32,363 bases of DNA from JAIBBG01 sp040381475 (lineage in GTDB: Bacteria > Bacteroidota > Bacteroidia > Flavobacteriales_D > Sanyastnellaceae): contig JBEIHH010000022.1 in assembly GCA_040381475.1 (NCBI GenBank), positions 1-32,363 of the forward strand, read 5' to 3'. This document shows, one piece after another, positions 18,801 to 25,616 of the stretch. The position numbers were made by a program, and so were the translations under genes. The number at the start of each line of letters is the position of its first letter. Positions within the stretch are counted from its first letter, which is position 1. The notes below the pieces were generated by a model. It ran no database searches and was not told the DNA's origin. It saw only the letters and a program-made list of their open reading frames with translations.

Positions 18801-19283
18801 TGCCATAGGGTCCGTGCAGCCAAGAGATCCGTTAGAGGTTACCTGAATCTGGAACCCACCCGTTACTGAATTGTATCCCCCCGCCTGAATGATATAGTTA
18901 TTTCCTACCACCAAAGAGCTGCAGGCAAGAGCAATGTATGAGCGGTATGTTCCGCCGTAATCATCATTACAAGCAAGCTGTGTACCTCCGCAAGCGGTAA
19001 AAATTGCAATACGGGTATCGGTATTGGTTCCCAGCTGGGTTTCAACAACGATGTTTCCTCCCGTGTAAAGAAAGGAAAACCAGATATCGCGAATAGCGCT
19101 GCTTCCGCCACAACTCGGGTTGGGGCCGTTGGTAACAGTATTTGCGTTGCTGGTAGTAATATACCCTCCATTCACTGTCAACGGAATAGCGTTGGAACAG
19201 ATGTCATTGGCCGGAGCCTGAGAATAGAGGTTAAAAGCGCTTAGGACGAATATCGCCACTAACAGAAGGTAACGTTTTGCCAT
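12822..19283 (-). CDS. Giant T9SS protein with lysyl-oxidase domain and 44-aa metal-binding repeats
   Basis: A 2153-residue secreted protein. In order: signal peptide (1-22); a PPC-like sandwich domain (25-150); a GCTDPMATNYSP motif (155-178); a PKD domain (about 180-260); a second PPC-like region (355-465); a GCMDVLACNYAP motif (468-495); a lysyl-oxidase domain (497-686) with GPDLLIDQ, CHNHYHYEGYAEY, GYKNGFCVLD and CQWIDITDVPAGSYFL; a dockerin-like pair of Ca loops (733-744, 764-775); a possible cohesin-like sandwich (800-930); a second PKD domain (935-1017); a MopE-type metal-binding repeat array (1066-1724); beta-rich domains; and a T9SS type A sorting domain (about 2071-2153, with QINIYPNPNRGDEF). 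The lysyl-oxidase domain keeps copper-ligand positions His572, His574, His576 and cofactor residues Lys599 and Tyr632. It should be exported by T9SS and anchored at the surface, probably as a copper amine oxidase. It is monocistronic, with its own promoter and terminator. The cohesin-like call is weak. Confidence 0.93.
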   Translation of the reverse strand: MAKRYLLLVAIFVLSAFNLYSQAPANDICSNAIPLTVNGGYITTSNANTVTNGPNPSCGGSSAIRDIWFSFLYTGGNIVVETQLGTNTDTRIAIFTACGGTQLACNDDYGGTYRSYIALACSSLVVGNNYIIQAGGYNSVTGGFQIQVTSNGSLGCTDPMATNYSPCAVSNNGSCVYPILTAQFGYAPSGQNCLNIQYTSTSSGNITGYSWSFPGGSPSTSTAQNPVVVYPSPGTYSATLTVTDANGSDSETNNNVQITSGQFVTVDITPDANPSQTSWSMFDENEVVVASGTANDASFCVANTCHRFEIYDSAGNGLTGSGNYKVYVNGIQVANGASFSSQDIRYINCPSGVSCDNPLTASLGLNDVPFDNSWYEFTAASNGNYRISTCNLVTCDTKIWVYDYCNMAFFDNTIEATVQYNDDFCGVQAEVNMFLAAGETYYIRVGSEGSCAGEEYQVLFEFTGAAVGCMDVLACNYAPLAGIPGPCYYNGDPNCTTLGPDLLIDQASMFSSMTSTTINGTDACLVNEGCLQGLGQRQIIRFTTRIANIGTQDYYIGVPNASNPQFEYDNCHNHYHYEGYAEYLLFNQDGEPMPDLGYKNGFCVLDLSCPAGITAQYGCSNMGITAGCADIYSSSLTCQWIDITDVPAGSYFLVIRTNWNQAPDALGRYELRYDNNWAQVCVSFQRDPVTNAVINFTKSITACPIIEDCLGTPFGNVYEDCEGNCPGVVIKGDFNQDGFFTAFDEHLYAEAAVNGGTTATPCNDLNADGEITIADAANAGTCIHQQQDLGVPPLEYTSCNWDPEFIDQTENVTLGLTNLNTTSQYFDLYITNPQNQVVAFQVDLSNASILSIESLLPTATWSAHLHWENGGNTLAVMSNSNSEIPMYSVPTPVIRVYYSSLSGNSVCISNIVDVINDLNHNTLTTYGDCVSVVPNVVADFSASQTSVCAGGTINFSDLSTGSPNAWSWTFGGGTPGTSSQQNPAVVYNTAGTYTVTLTATGPGGSDGETKTEYITVGDAATWYEDADGDGFGNASVSTQSCTQPSGFVNQAGDCNDAAAAINPQATEICDSVDNNCNGSVDEGFDLDSDGYTTCDGDCDDNNALSYPGAFELCNNADENCNGQIDEGYDTDGDGYTICAGDCNDSNNQVYPGATETCNNIDDDCDATIDEGFDQDGDGFTSCEGDCNNNNNQIYPGAVETCNNVDDDCDGTTDEGFDADGDGFTSCNGDCDDNNFNVNPEAAELCNNIDDDCDGSTDEGFDLDNDGYTTCEGDCNDNNAAVNPGAAETCNNTDDNCNGSVDEGFDVDGDGYTVCAGDCNDSNNAINPGASESCNNSDDNCNGNIDEGFDLDGDGYTSCGGDCNDNNANVNPGEVEACNATDDDCDGTIDEGYDLDNDGYTSCNGDCNESVASINPGAQEVCNGSDDDCDGQIDENQDADGDGYSNCAGDCDDSNAAINPGATELCNGFDDDCDGSIDENSDADGDGVSVCAGDCNDNNALVYPGAAELCNAIDDDCDGSIDEGYDTDGDGYTSCGGDCNDNSSSVYPGATESCNNVDDDCDGSIDEGFDVDGDGYTTCEGDCNDNNAAVYPTNGEFCNGIDDNCNGTIDEGFDQDGDGYTTCSGDCNDNNMLINPGQTELCNSLDDDCDGQVDDNAGPWYYLDGDGDGFGNPAIAVQACSQPAGYVNNNLDCFDNFPSRYPGALEFCNNADDDCDGVIDDNCSNVANDFYVNATALTLYPVNQCTGTTGTLAGATVSSEAQSTVVQGGQDVWYKFVATEPGIRCRVTTTTTDVLIELQDNSGNLINVENYQNNIKGNEFLNYTGLTVGQTYYVAVRNNNSSLGAGTFIICINALKPGACFNSTGNYSICSTFKGMNVLASGYTYNFTSNTTGLTYSRTVSSTNCILNQVTGLPAGDSYSVRVDAIYNLTVGNGVGEALVVPGQVLCSATIMPMTAIFLNTSQDCPSARLLGSQVRTNATVCAISNYEWEFQRADLSQPAFYLNGGTNQNITLSASAGFALGQTYNVRIRSTLTNGFTTPWGPVACLLISSSGMVMENEEGVETDGRFAENQINIYPNPNRGDEFMLYVNEVLEGDVRARILDGMGHEVWNETFFTDSYLNTQVVLDNELAPGIYLVELIVDGVQSTHRMVVQK
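14112..16088 (-). repeat. Array of 15 MopE-type metal-binding repeats, 13 of exactly 44 residues
   Basis: Residues 1066-1637 are thirteen units of exactly 44 residues (132 bases) with no insertion or deletion. The consensus runs TExCNNxDDDCDGxIDEG, then FDxDGDGYTxCxGDCNDNN, then xxVxPGA. Unit 14 (66 residues) contains an inserted segment around YYLDGDGDGFGNP, and unit 15 stops after VIDDN. A related lead-in (WYEDADGDGFGN, residue 1022 on) precedes unit 1. Each unit has four or five Cys and several DxDxDG-type acidic loops. The type is known as the putative metal-binding (MopE-like) motif; the loops look suited to calcium. Units differ at many codon positions, so this is an old, purified array, not a recent duplication. 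Confidence 0.93.
17226..17795 (-). other. Lysyl-oxidase domain (Cu amine oxidase) inside the giant protein
   Basis: Residues 497-686 align by eye with animal LOX along their whole length. Landmarks are the N-terminal PDLLIDQ-like start, a Cys pair in ACLVNEGCLQ (human CAAEENCLA), the copper motif CHNHYH (human CHQHYH), the cofactor lysine in YKNGFC (human HKASFC), the cofactor tyrosine in CADIYSSS (human CYDTYGAD), and CQWIDITDV, which is identical to human. Nine cysteines fall at spacings expected for the LOX disulfides. LOX enzymes oxidise lysine side chains to aldehydes, which then crosslink proteins. Confidence 0.9.
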
Positions 19284-19327
19284 CGCAGAGATTTTGATTT
19301 TTGGTTAACTAAAAAAGCAGGCTATTA

Positions 19328-19359
19328 CAAATGTAATTACATTTATTAACAAGCACAAT
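19328..19359 (-). promoter_or_regulatory. Candidate Bacteroidota promoter of the giant T9SS gene
   Basis: On the minus strand TACATTTG (19335-19328) matches the -7 element TAnnTTTG, with ATTG 20 bases upstream (19359-19356) near the -33 consensus TTTG. The start of transcription would fall about 35-40 bases before the ATG at 19283. The -7 box lies in a perfect 16-base palindrome AAATGTAATTACATTT (19329-19344), which could also be an operator. Confidence 0.5.
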
Positions 19360-19466
19360 TCATTTTTTAAATCAATAGCAGTTTTCCTAAAATTACCCTT
19401 GACTCACGAATACTCCCGACTACTCCAATATTCTTCATTTACTTCGCCAACCCAAAATCACGAACG

Positions 19467-22256
19467 ATGATCTCCAAAGAATCAGATAAAAAACTTTTTT
19501 TGTTGGATGCCTATGCACTCATTTTCAGGGCATACTACGCTTTCATTAAAAACCCCAGGATCAATTCAAAAGGATTGAACACTTCCGCCATGTTCGGTTT
19601 TACGAATGTCCTACTCGACATTCTAAGGAATGAAAAACCATCACACATGGCCGTGGTATTTGATCCACACGAAGAGACGATTCGGGTTGCGGATTACCCG
19701 GAATACAAGGCGAACAGAGAGGAAACGCCAGAAGACATCAAACTCGCCTTTCCATATATTATCCGTATCATCCAAGCCATGAATATTCCGGTTTACCAGA
19801 TCAGCAAATACGAGGCAGACGATGTTATCGGGACACTTGCAAAAAAGGCAGAAAAAGAAGGGTTTGTGACGTATATGATGACCAGTGACAAAGACTATGG
19901 TCAACTCGTGTCAGAAAACATCTTCGTATTCAGGCCCGGCAGAGCTGGTAATGAAGCTGAAATACTAGGACCAGCTGAGGTTTGCGAACGATATGGCATT
20001 GAACGCGTTGAGCAGTTGATAGATATTCTGGGTATGATGGGTGATGCGGTTGACAACATTCCGGGTATTCCGGGTATTGGTGAAAAAACCGCGCAAAAGC
20101 TCGTTCAGGAATTCGGCTCTGTCGAAGGCCTTCTGGAAAACACTGAAAAGCTTAAAGGAAAACAAAAAGAGAATGTAGAGAACAACAAAGAGATTGCATT
20201 GCTCTCAAAAAAACTGGCTACCATTATCATCGACTCTCCTGTCGATTTTGAAGAAGAGAATTTGCGTGTAAAAAGTTTCAATGATCAACTTATCAATGAA
20301 GTTTTTGAAGAACTTGAATTCAGAACCCTGCTTAAAAGAGTAAGTGGATCAGCAACGAGCAACGAATCCAAACAAGGCGAACTATTTGCGCAAGGCGAAG
20401 TGGAAACCATCGCAGAGAAAGAAGCAGCAGCTGTTTCTAATCTCAAAAGCATTGCTGATGTTCCGCATGAATACCGACTTGTAAAAACAGAGCCCGAAAT
20501 CGATGAGCTCATTCAGGCTCTGACAAAAAGTACTTCATTCTGTTTCGACACCGAAACAAGCGACCTGGAGCCTGTTAATGCAGAACTTGTTGGCATGTCA
20601 TTCTCTGTTAAACCCCATCAGGCCTGGTACGTAGCAGTGCCACGCAATTTCGAAGCAGCAAAAGGTATGCTATCCAGGTTTCAGGGAATATTTGAAGATA
20701 CCAGCAAAGAATTGATTGGGCAGAATTTTAAGTACGATTATAAAATGCTTCTGAAATATGGCGTACATGTAAAAAATAAAGTATTTGACACGATGCTTGC
20801 GCACTACCTTATCAATCCGGATGGAAAGCACGGCATGGACTTTTTGAGTGAAGTTTATTTGCATTATTCGCCTGTTTCAATTGAGACCCTGATCGGAAAA
20901 AAAGGCAAATCGCAAGGCAGCATGTCTGATCTGCAGCCAGAGGAAATTTTGGATTATGCAGCCGAGGACGCAGATATCACTTTGCAACTGAAAAATATTT
21001 TTGATCCGGAGTTGAAGACAGGACGTTTGCGTGAAGTATTTGATGAGATTGAAGTGCCTCTGATCACGGTGCTTGCAGACATGGAATGGGAAGGAGTAAA
21101 AATTGACGAACAATTCCTAAACGAATACAGCACCGAACTTCAAAAAGATATCTCATTGCTCGAGACCGCAATCTGTGAGCTCGCCGGCGAAACATTCAAT
21201 ATTGATTCTCCGAAGCAACTTGGAGTGGTGCTTTTTGAAAAAATGAAAATCACGGATCAGATCAAAAAAACGAAAACAGGTCAATACAGTACAGATGAAG
21301 CAACACTCAGCAAGTTCGAACATGAACATCCTATCATTAGCAAGATTCTGGATTACCGTGAAATCAGAAAATTAAAATCTACATATGTTGATGCATTGCC
21401 CGCCATGGTAAATAAGATCACCGGGCGAGTGCACACCAATTATATGCAAACTGTTGCTGCCACGGGACGCTTGTCTTCCAACAATCCGAACCTTCAGAAC
21501 ATTCCAATTAGAACAACACGGGGTAAAGAAATCAGAAAAGCATTTATCCCTCGTGATTCTGAATACACAATTCTTTCTGCAGACTATTCTCAGGTTGAAT
21601 TGCGAATCATCGCAGCTTTAAGCAATGACGAGGCTATGTGTGAAGCATTCAGCCATGGCGAAGACATACACAAAGCCACGGCTGCTAAAGTATTTGGAGT
21701 GCCTCTGAGTGATGTGACGAAAGAAATGCGCAGCAAGGCGAAGGCTGTCAATTTCGGAATCATTTACGGACAAGGCGCATTCGGTCTAGCACAAAACCTG
21801 GGCATTTCGCGCAGCGAAGCAAAACAAATCATTGATTCCTATTTCCGCGAATTCGCGAGTCTCAAAAACTACCAGCAAGAAACGATCGAAAATGCGCGTA
21901 AAACAGGTTACATCGAAACGCTTATGGGTCGTCGGAGGTATTTGGCCGACATCAACTCCGCCAATGCAGTGGTCCGTGGATTTGCTGAACGAAATGCCAT
22001 CAACGCGCCTATTCAGGGATCCGCAGCTGACATCATCAAGATTGCCATGATCAACATTCACAGGATCATGAAATCAAAAAATATGAAGTCAAAAATGATC
22101 ATGCAGGTCCATGATGAATTGGTTTTTGATGTGCACCTAAGTGAAGTGGAGGAAATGAAATCACTAGTAAAAGAACACATGATCATTGCTGTACAAATGA
22201 GAGTTCCACTTGTGGTAGACATGAACACAGGAAGCAATTGGCTGGAAGCGCATTAA
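19467..22256 (+). CDS. polA: DNA polymerase I
   Basis: A full-length 929-residue polymerase I for repair and Okazaki fragment maturation. The N-terminal 5'-3' exonuclease domain (about 1-290) includes FDPHEETIRVADYPEYKANR, the metal-site segment TSDKDYGQLV and the helix-hairpin region GDAVDNIPGIPGIGEKTAQKL. The middle 3'-5' proofreading domain is intact, with FDTETSDLEP at about 358-367 and later catalytic segments (GQNFKYD, DYAAEDADITLQL). The polymerase domain carries TGRLSSNNPNLQNIPIRT, motif A DYSQVELRIIAAL (about 704), the O-helix region RSKAKAVNFGIIYGQG, and motif C QVHDELVFDV (about 880). It starts at ATG 19467, divergent from the giant T9SS gene across 183 bases, and runs convergent to the coiled-coil gene. 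No frameshift or missing catalytic residue was seen. Confidence 0.98.
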   Translation: MISKESDKKLFLLDAYALIFRAYYAFIKNPRINSKGLNTSAMFGFTNVLLDILRNEKPSHMAVVFDPHEETIRVADYPEYKANREETPEDIKLAFPYIIRIIQAMNIPVYQISKYEADDVIGTLAKKAEKEGFVTYMMTSDKDYGQLVSENIFVFRPGRAGNEAEILGPAEVCERYGIERVEQLIDILGMMGDAVDNIPGIPGIGEKTAQKLVQEFGSVEGLLENTEKLKGKQKENVENNKEIALLSKKLATIIIDSPVDFEEENLRVKSFNDQLINEVFEELEFRTLLKRVSGSATSNESKQGELFAQGEVETIAEKEAAAVSNLKSIADVPHEYRLVKTEPEIDELIQALTKSTSFCFDTETSDLEPVNAELVGMSFSVKPHQAWYVAVPRNFEAAKGMLSRFQGIFEDTSKELIGQNFKYDYKMLLKYGVHVKNKVFDTMLAHYLINPDGKHGMDFLSEVYLHYSPVSIETLIGKKGKSQGSMSDLQPEEILDYAAEDADITLQLKNIFDPELKTGRLREVFDEIEVPLITVLADMEWEGVKIDEQFLNEYSTELQKDISLLETAICELAGETFNIDSPKQLGVVLFEKMKITDQIKKTKTGQYSTDEATLSKFEHEHPIISKILDYREIRKLKSTYVDALPAMVNKITGRVHTNYMQTVAATGRLSSNNPNLQNIPIRTTRGKEIRKAFIPRDSEYTILSADYSQVELRIIAALSNDEAMCEAFSHGEDIHKATAAKVFGVPLSDVTKEMRSKAKAVNFGIIYGQGAFGLAQNLGISRSEAKQIIDSYFREFASLKNYQQETIENARKTGYIETLMGRRRYLADINSANAVVRGFAERNAINAPIQGSAADIIKIAMINIHRIMKSKNMKSKMIMQVHDELVFDVHLSEVEEMKSLVKEHMIIAVQMRVPLVVDMNTGSNWLEAH

Positions 22257-22309
22257 TGCAGAGCTAAATTGTCCGCCCAGTGCAACTGATTACCTCCGGA
22301 AAAAACTTG

Positions 22310-23425
22310 CTACTTGGCTTCAACTCCGGTCACACCCAATTTTGCTGCTTTTAGTTTTTCCAGTTCCGCACGCGCAACTTCAACTTGTTGCTGCTCATCT
22401 TTTATAGCGGATTCATTGTTGCTGATTTCGCGCTCAAGATCCTTGATTTTGGATTCGTGATCAGATATATCTCTGCGGTAGTCTTCCTTTCTGCCCTCAA
22501 GTTTAGTCTTGTTCCGCTCCTCTTCAATGATGTCGTTTTCGGCCTCTGTAACCTCTTCAGCAGTATCTGTTTGCTTGTCGCGCAGTTTTTCCATTTTACC
22601 CCTTAGCTTCTCCAGATCTTTGATTACGCGCTCTCCTTCCTTAGTATTCAAAGAACCCGATGCATTGAGTTTGTTGTATTCCACTTCTTTGGTGCTAATT
22701 AATTTCTGCTGAGCATCCACTTCTTTCTGCGCTTGCTCTGCAGCCTTCTGACGATTCTGCAATTCAGAATTAGACAATTTAATTTTACTTTCACTTTCAT
22801 TGATTGCTGAATCCGCGTCACGGAGTTTTTCATTGTTCTTGTCGATAATCGCTTTGTTGTTCTTTACTTCGCCGTGAAGCTTCTCATGCTTTTTGTTTAG
22901 CTTCTCTAGGTCATTCACCTGGGTATCATAAAATTTCTGGTGGTCAGCAATTTTTTCATCATAGTATTTGATATAAAAGTCCTTCGCCTGTGTTGAAACT
23001 GAAGCTCTCATTTTCATGATCTCTTCGGAATTGGTTGAATTCGACAAGAACATCCCTTTCTTTTCAAGAATAAGAGTTAGTCGTGTTGCATCTCCATCTT
23101 TGTCTACCTTGTAATGCACAATCAATGAATCACTAGTCCATTCGGATATGAGAGAAAGAGGCGAAGAATAAAAACCGGATACTTTCTTGCACTCCATACC
23201 GTATCGGGTTTTGAGCCAGTTTTTCCACTCTTTGTTGTAGGAGCCTTCGTCAGCCGTAATGAGTACGGTGCTGGCCGGAGCCGTTCTATCACGAAACGAA
23301 ACCGGCGATTCCTCGAAAACAATAAATGGTGTATTCATCAGTGCACGCGAATACACATCAGGTTGAGCGATTGCAACTATTCCACAGCATAACAGGACGA
23401 AGAGAGCCAATGATTTCTTTTTCAT
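22310..23425 (-). CDS. Secreted long coiled-coil protein, function unknown
   Basis: A 371-residue protein I do not recognise. A signal peptide (MKKKSLALFVLLCCGIVAIAQ) leads into a globular region of about 110 residues (PFIVFEESPVSFRDRTAP, KEWKNWLKTRYGMECKKVSGFYSSPLSLIS). Then from about residue 130 to the end nearly everything is charged Lys/Glu/Asp/Gln heptad sequence, an extended coiled coil. ATG at 23425 is chosen because the upstream in-frame TTG (23446) falls inside a TAnnTTTG-like promoter box and would put seven residues ahead of the signal peptide. It is probably periplasmic; a structural or scaffolding role is possible but nothing in the neighbourhood (polA, tRNA) points to a pathway. 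Confidence 0.75.
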   Translation of the reverse strand: MKKKSLALFVLLCCGIVAIAQPDVYSRALMNTPFIVFEESPVSFRDRTAPASTVLITADEGSYNKEWKNWLKTRYGMECKKVSGFYSSPLSLISEWTSDSLIVHYKVDKDGDATRLTLILEKKGMFLSNSTNSEEIMKMRASVSTQAKDFYIKYYDEKIADHQKFYDTQVNDLEKLNKKHEKLHGEVKNNKAIIDKNNEKLRDADSAINESESKIKLSNSELQNRQKAAEQAQKEVDAQQKLISTKEVEYNKLNASGSLNTKEGERVIKDLEKLRGKMEKLRDKQTDTAEEVTEAENDIIEEERNKTKLEGRKEDYRRDISDHESKIKDLEREISNNESAIKDEQQQVEVARAELEKLKAAKLGVTGVEAK

Positions 23426-23443
23426 AGGAAAATACATGTTGGC

Positions 23444-23451
23444 CAAAGTTA
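23444..23451 (-). promoter_or_regulatory. Candidate -7 promoter element of the coiled-coil gene
   Basis: TAACTTTG on the minus strand fits TAnnTTTG and ends 18 bases before the ATG at 23425, so the leader would be only about 10 bases. No good -33 element is visible, so this is weak evidence; it mainly argues against the upstream TTG as start. Confidence 0.3.
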
Positions 23452-23547
23452 ATGTTCAAGTCCAACGTGCCACAGATGAAAAATCATGCCATACCTGTAA
23501 TCAAAATTGAATTCCATGATGTAGATTTGCCCCTCAATTTTTTTCCG

Positions 23548-23621
23548 GCACCTATAGCTCAGCCGGTTAGAGCATCTGACTCATAATCAGAGGGTCCCTG
23601 GTTCGAGCCCAGGTGGGTGCA
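23548..23621 (+). tRNA. tRNA with CAT anticodon (Met, or Ile2 if lysidine-modified)
   Basis: A full 74-base cloverleaf: acceptor GCACCTA/TGGGTGC (one G-T pair), D-arm GCTC-AGCCGGTTA-GAGC, anticodon arm TCTGA-CTCATAA-TCAGA with CAT, variable loop GGGTC, T-arm CCTGG-TTCGAGC-CCAGG, and discriminator A. CCA is not encoded. CAT-type tRNAs are elongator Met or the AUA-reading Ile2; the initiator is unlikely because the acceptor starts with a perfect G1-C72 pair. Choosing between the first two needs family comparison. Confidence 0.96.
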
Positions 23622-23632
23622 CAAACAGATTT

Positions 23633-23662
23633 GCTACACAAAAAAATGTGTAGCTTTTTTTT
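23633..23662 (+). terminator. Rho-independent terminator of the tRNA
   Basis: GCTACACA and TGTGTAGC form a perfect 8-base-pair stem around an A6 loop, followed directly by eight T. It lies 11 bases after the tRNA. Confidence 0.93.
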
Positions 23663-23749
23663 GCAAAAACTATTCGGTATGAGAATACCGTTCCATTTAT
23701 CACGAGGGCCCAAAAAGCGACCTGCAATCAATGGGACAGCCACAGTAGA

Positions 23750-25597
23750 TTATTGGATTATGAGTGGTATCAGCCTTTCCATGGACCCTTGCCGTATGCG
23801 AATGATAAAATAACCAGGCGATAGTCCTGTCAATGGAAAATCTACTTGCTTCTTGCCGGTGTCATCAAATGAATACTGAATACCCTTTACCCGTTGTCCT
23901 ATGACATCAAAAAGAGAGAGATCCAGAATCCCGCAACGAGAAGATAGCGAAAGTGTAACGAGATCGTGAGCCGGATTGGGATAAAGATTCAATACTTGCA
24001 TTTCATCTTGATCCGGAACGTAAGCAGGCCCTGCAGGCAAGACGATTGGGCTTAAATTATCCGGGAGGATTAAATCTTCATTGGTTAATGACAAAAATGG
24101 AATGTCCTTGTTTAAGAGTATTGTTTGTCCTTTATTACTTGTGTAATTCTCCGTGTTAATGCTGTTCACATAAATCCATTGCGAGATCACCGACTGCGTT
24201 GTTATGGTGCACAACAGATATCCATTTTGTGTTTGTTCGATCCATTTGATATGCGGATTTGCTTCCAGAAACGCAGCAACATCAGCAACTGTATGTGGTG
24301 ACGATGTAGTTGCACATACCGAAATTTCAACGCCGGCTGAACCTGTTTGGTTGGCAGCATTATAATCTGCTAAAGGCAAATCACCAGCCCATGAGCTGTG
24401 ATAATCACCGGCAATACTCAGCACATCATCAATTTGTTCCGAATGAATGAATCGCAATAAGGAATCCCTTTCACTCCGGTATCCTTCCCAGTTGTCGCTG
24501 TTTAATGGAATTCCGGAGGTGTTCAGCGCCTTGTTCATCATCACACTATTGAGTATCACTTTCCACTGATCATCAGTCGCAGTGGCAAGTTGTTGCTTCA
24601 GCCAGTTGAACTGATCATGGCCAAGTATAGTTCTTGATGTATCGTCGATTTCTTCCGAAGCAGCCGACACCTGTTGCATCCTTCCTTCCATTCTGGAATC
24701 GACAAAGACAAGACGCATTAAATTTTCTATTTCATATGTGCGGTGAATCAATGTGTCCGGATTTTCGCGAATGGGCATCCATTCATAATATGCTTTTTTG
24801 GCTGCCGATTTTCTTTGTTGCCAGTTACTAACATTGTTGTCATGATCAGGCGAACCGTTTACCCACGCGTCATTCGCAAACTCGTGATCGTCCCAGATTA
24901 CATACCAAGGATATTGTCTTCTCAGCCACTGCGCATCAGGATCACTGGCAACCTGTGCGTGTCTTCTCCGATAATCATCAAGCGTATATGCAGTATGAGG
25001 AGGATCATGTAATCTGCCACCGGGGCCTGCACCCGTGCTGTATTCGTAGTAATAATCGCCCAAATGAAAAACAGCTTGCAAATCATTTCGCAATGCAGCA
25101 TTGCGATAGGCATTGTAATAACCGCTTTCATAATTCGAACACGAAAATGCAGCGAAAGTGAATCGATCGGCCTGTATAGGTAGCGTATGTGTTCTGCCAA
25201 CATCACTGCGGATTCCATGCAATTCAAAATAATAATAATACCACTGATCAGGAGTCAGCTGATTCACTTCGACTTTGACAGTATAGTCCTTTTCAATGCT
25301 AGTAGTTGATGTGCCAAATTGGTCAACCATAAGAAATTCAGGATCAGTCGATATCACCCACTGAACTGTCTCTGATGCAACTGGATTATTTACGGTAAGT
25401 CTGGTCCAGAGAATAACCTCTTGAGAAGTCGCATCACCTGATGCGACGCCATGTAAGAATGGACTTAACTCTTCAGCACATTGTGCGTTCAGAACATCAA
25501 AGGTTAACCACAATGAAAGCGCAAGGATAATCCTTCCATGCTTCAATGAAATTTTAGATTGTCGGCAGAGTATTTTCAAAATCGAATTATATATCAT
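23750..25597 (-). CDS. PhoD-like phosphatase/phosphodiesterase with T9SS sorting domain
   Basis: A 615-residue secreted enzyme of the PhoD family (Ca/Fe-dependent alkaline phosphatases or phosphodiesterases). After a signal peptide (GRIILALSLWLTFDVLNAQC) comes the PhoD N-terminal beta domain (FLHGVASGDATSQEVILWTRLT). The metallophosphatase core follows, with FAAFSCSNYESGYYNAYR, VFHLGDYYYEYS, WYVIWDDHEFANDAW, FVDSRMEGR and LSIAGDYHSSWAGDL holding the expected metal-ligand Asp, His and Asn positions. The last 80 residues are a T9SS type A sorting domain (VLNLYPNPAHDLVTLSL, LSPGYFIIRI), so it should be exported and surface-attached. It could release phosphate from extracellular esters. ATG at 25597 is likelier than 25624, which would overlap the selD stop (8 bases) and place the hydrophobic core far from the N terminus. 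It follows selD without a gap, so it is probably the last gene of the selU-selD transcript. Confidence 0.9.
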   Translation of the reverse strand: MIYNSILKILCRQSKISLKHGRIILALSLWLTFDVLNAQCAEELSPFLHGVASGDATSQEVILWTRLTVNNPVASETVQWVISTDPEFLMVDQFGTSTTSIEKDYTVKVEVNQLTPDQWYYYYFELHGIRSDVGRTHTLPIQADRFTFAAFSCSNYESGYYNAYRNAALRNDLQAVFHLGDYYYEYSTGAGPGGRLHDPPHTAYTLDDYRRRHAQVASDPDAQWLRRQYPWYVIWDDHEFANDAWVNGSPDHDNNVSNWQQRKSAAKKAYYEWMPIRENPDTLIHRTYEIENLMRLVFVDSRMEGRMQQVSAASEEIDDTSRTILGHDQFNWLKQQLATATDDQWKVILNSVMMNKALNTSGIPLNSDNWEGYRSERDSLLRFIHSEQIDDVLSIAGDYHSSWAGDLPLADYNAANQTGSAGVEISVCATTSSPHTVADVAAFLEANPHIKWIEQTQNGYLLCTITTQSVISQWIYVNSINTENYTSNKGQTILLNKDIPFLSLTNEDLILPDNLSPIVLPAGPAYVPDQDEMQVLNLYPNPAHDLVTLSLSSRCGILDLSLFDVIGQRVKGIQYSFDDTGKKQVDFPLTGLSPGYFIIRIRQGSMERLIPLIIQ

Positions 25598-25616
25598 GTC
25601 AGCTATACATCTATCA

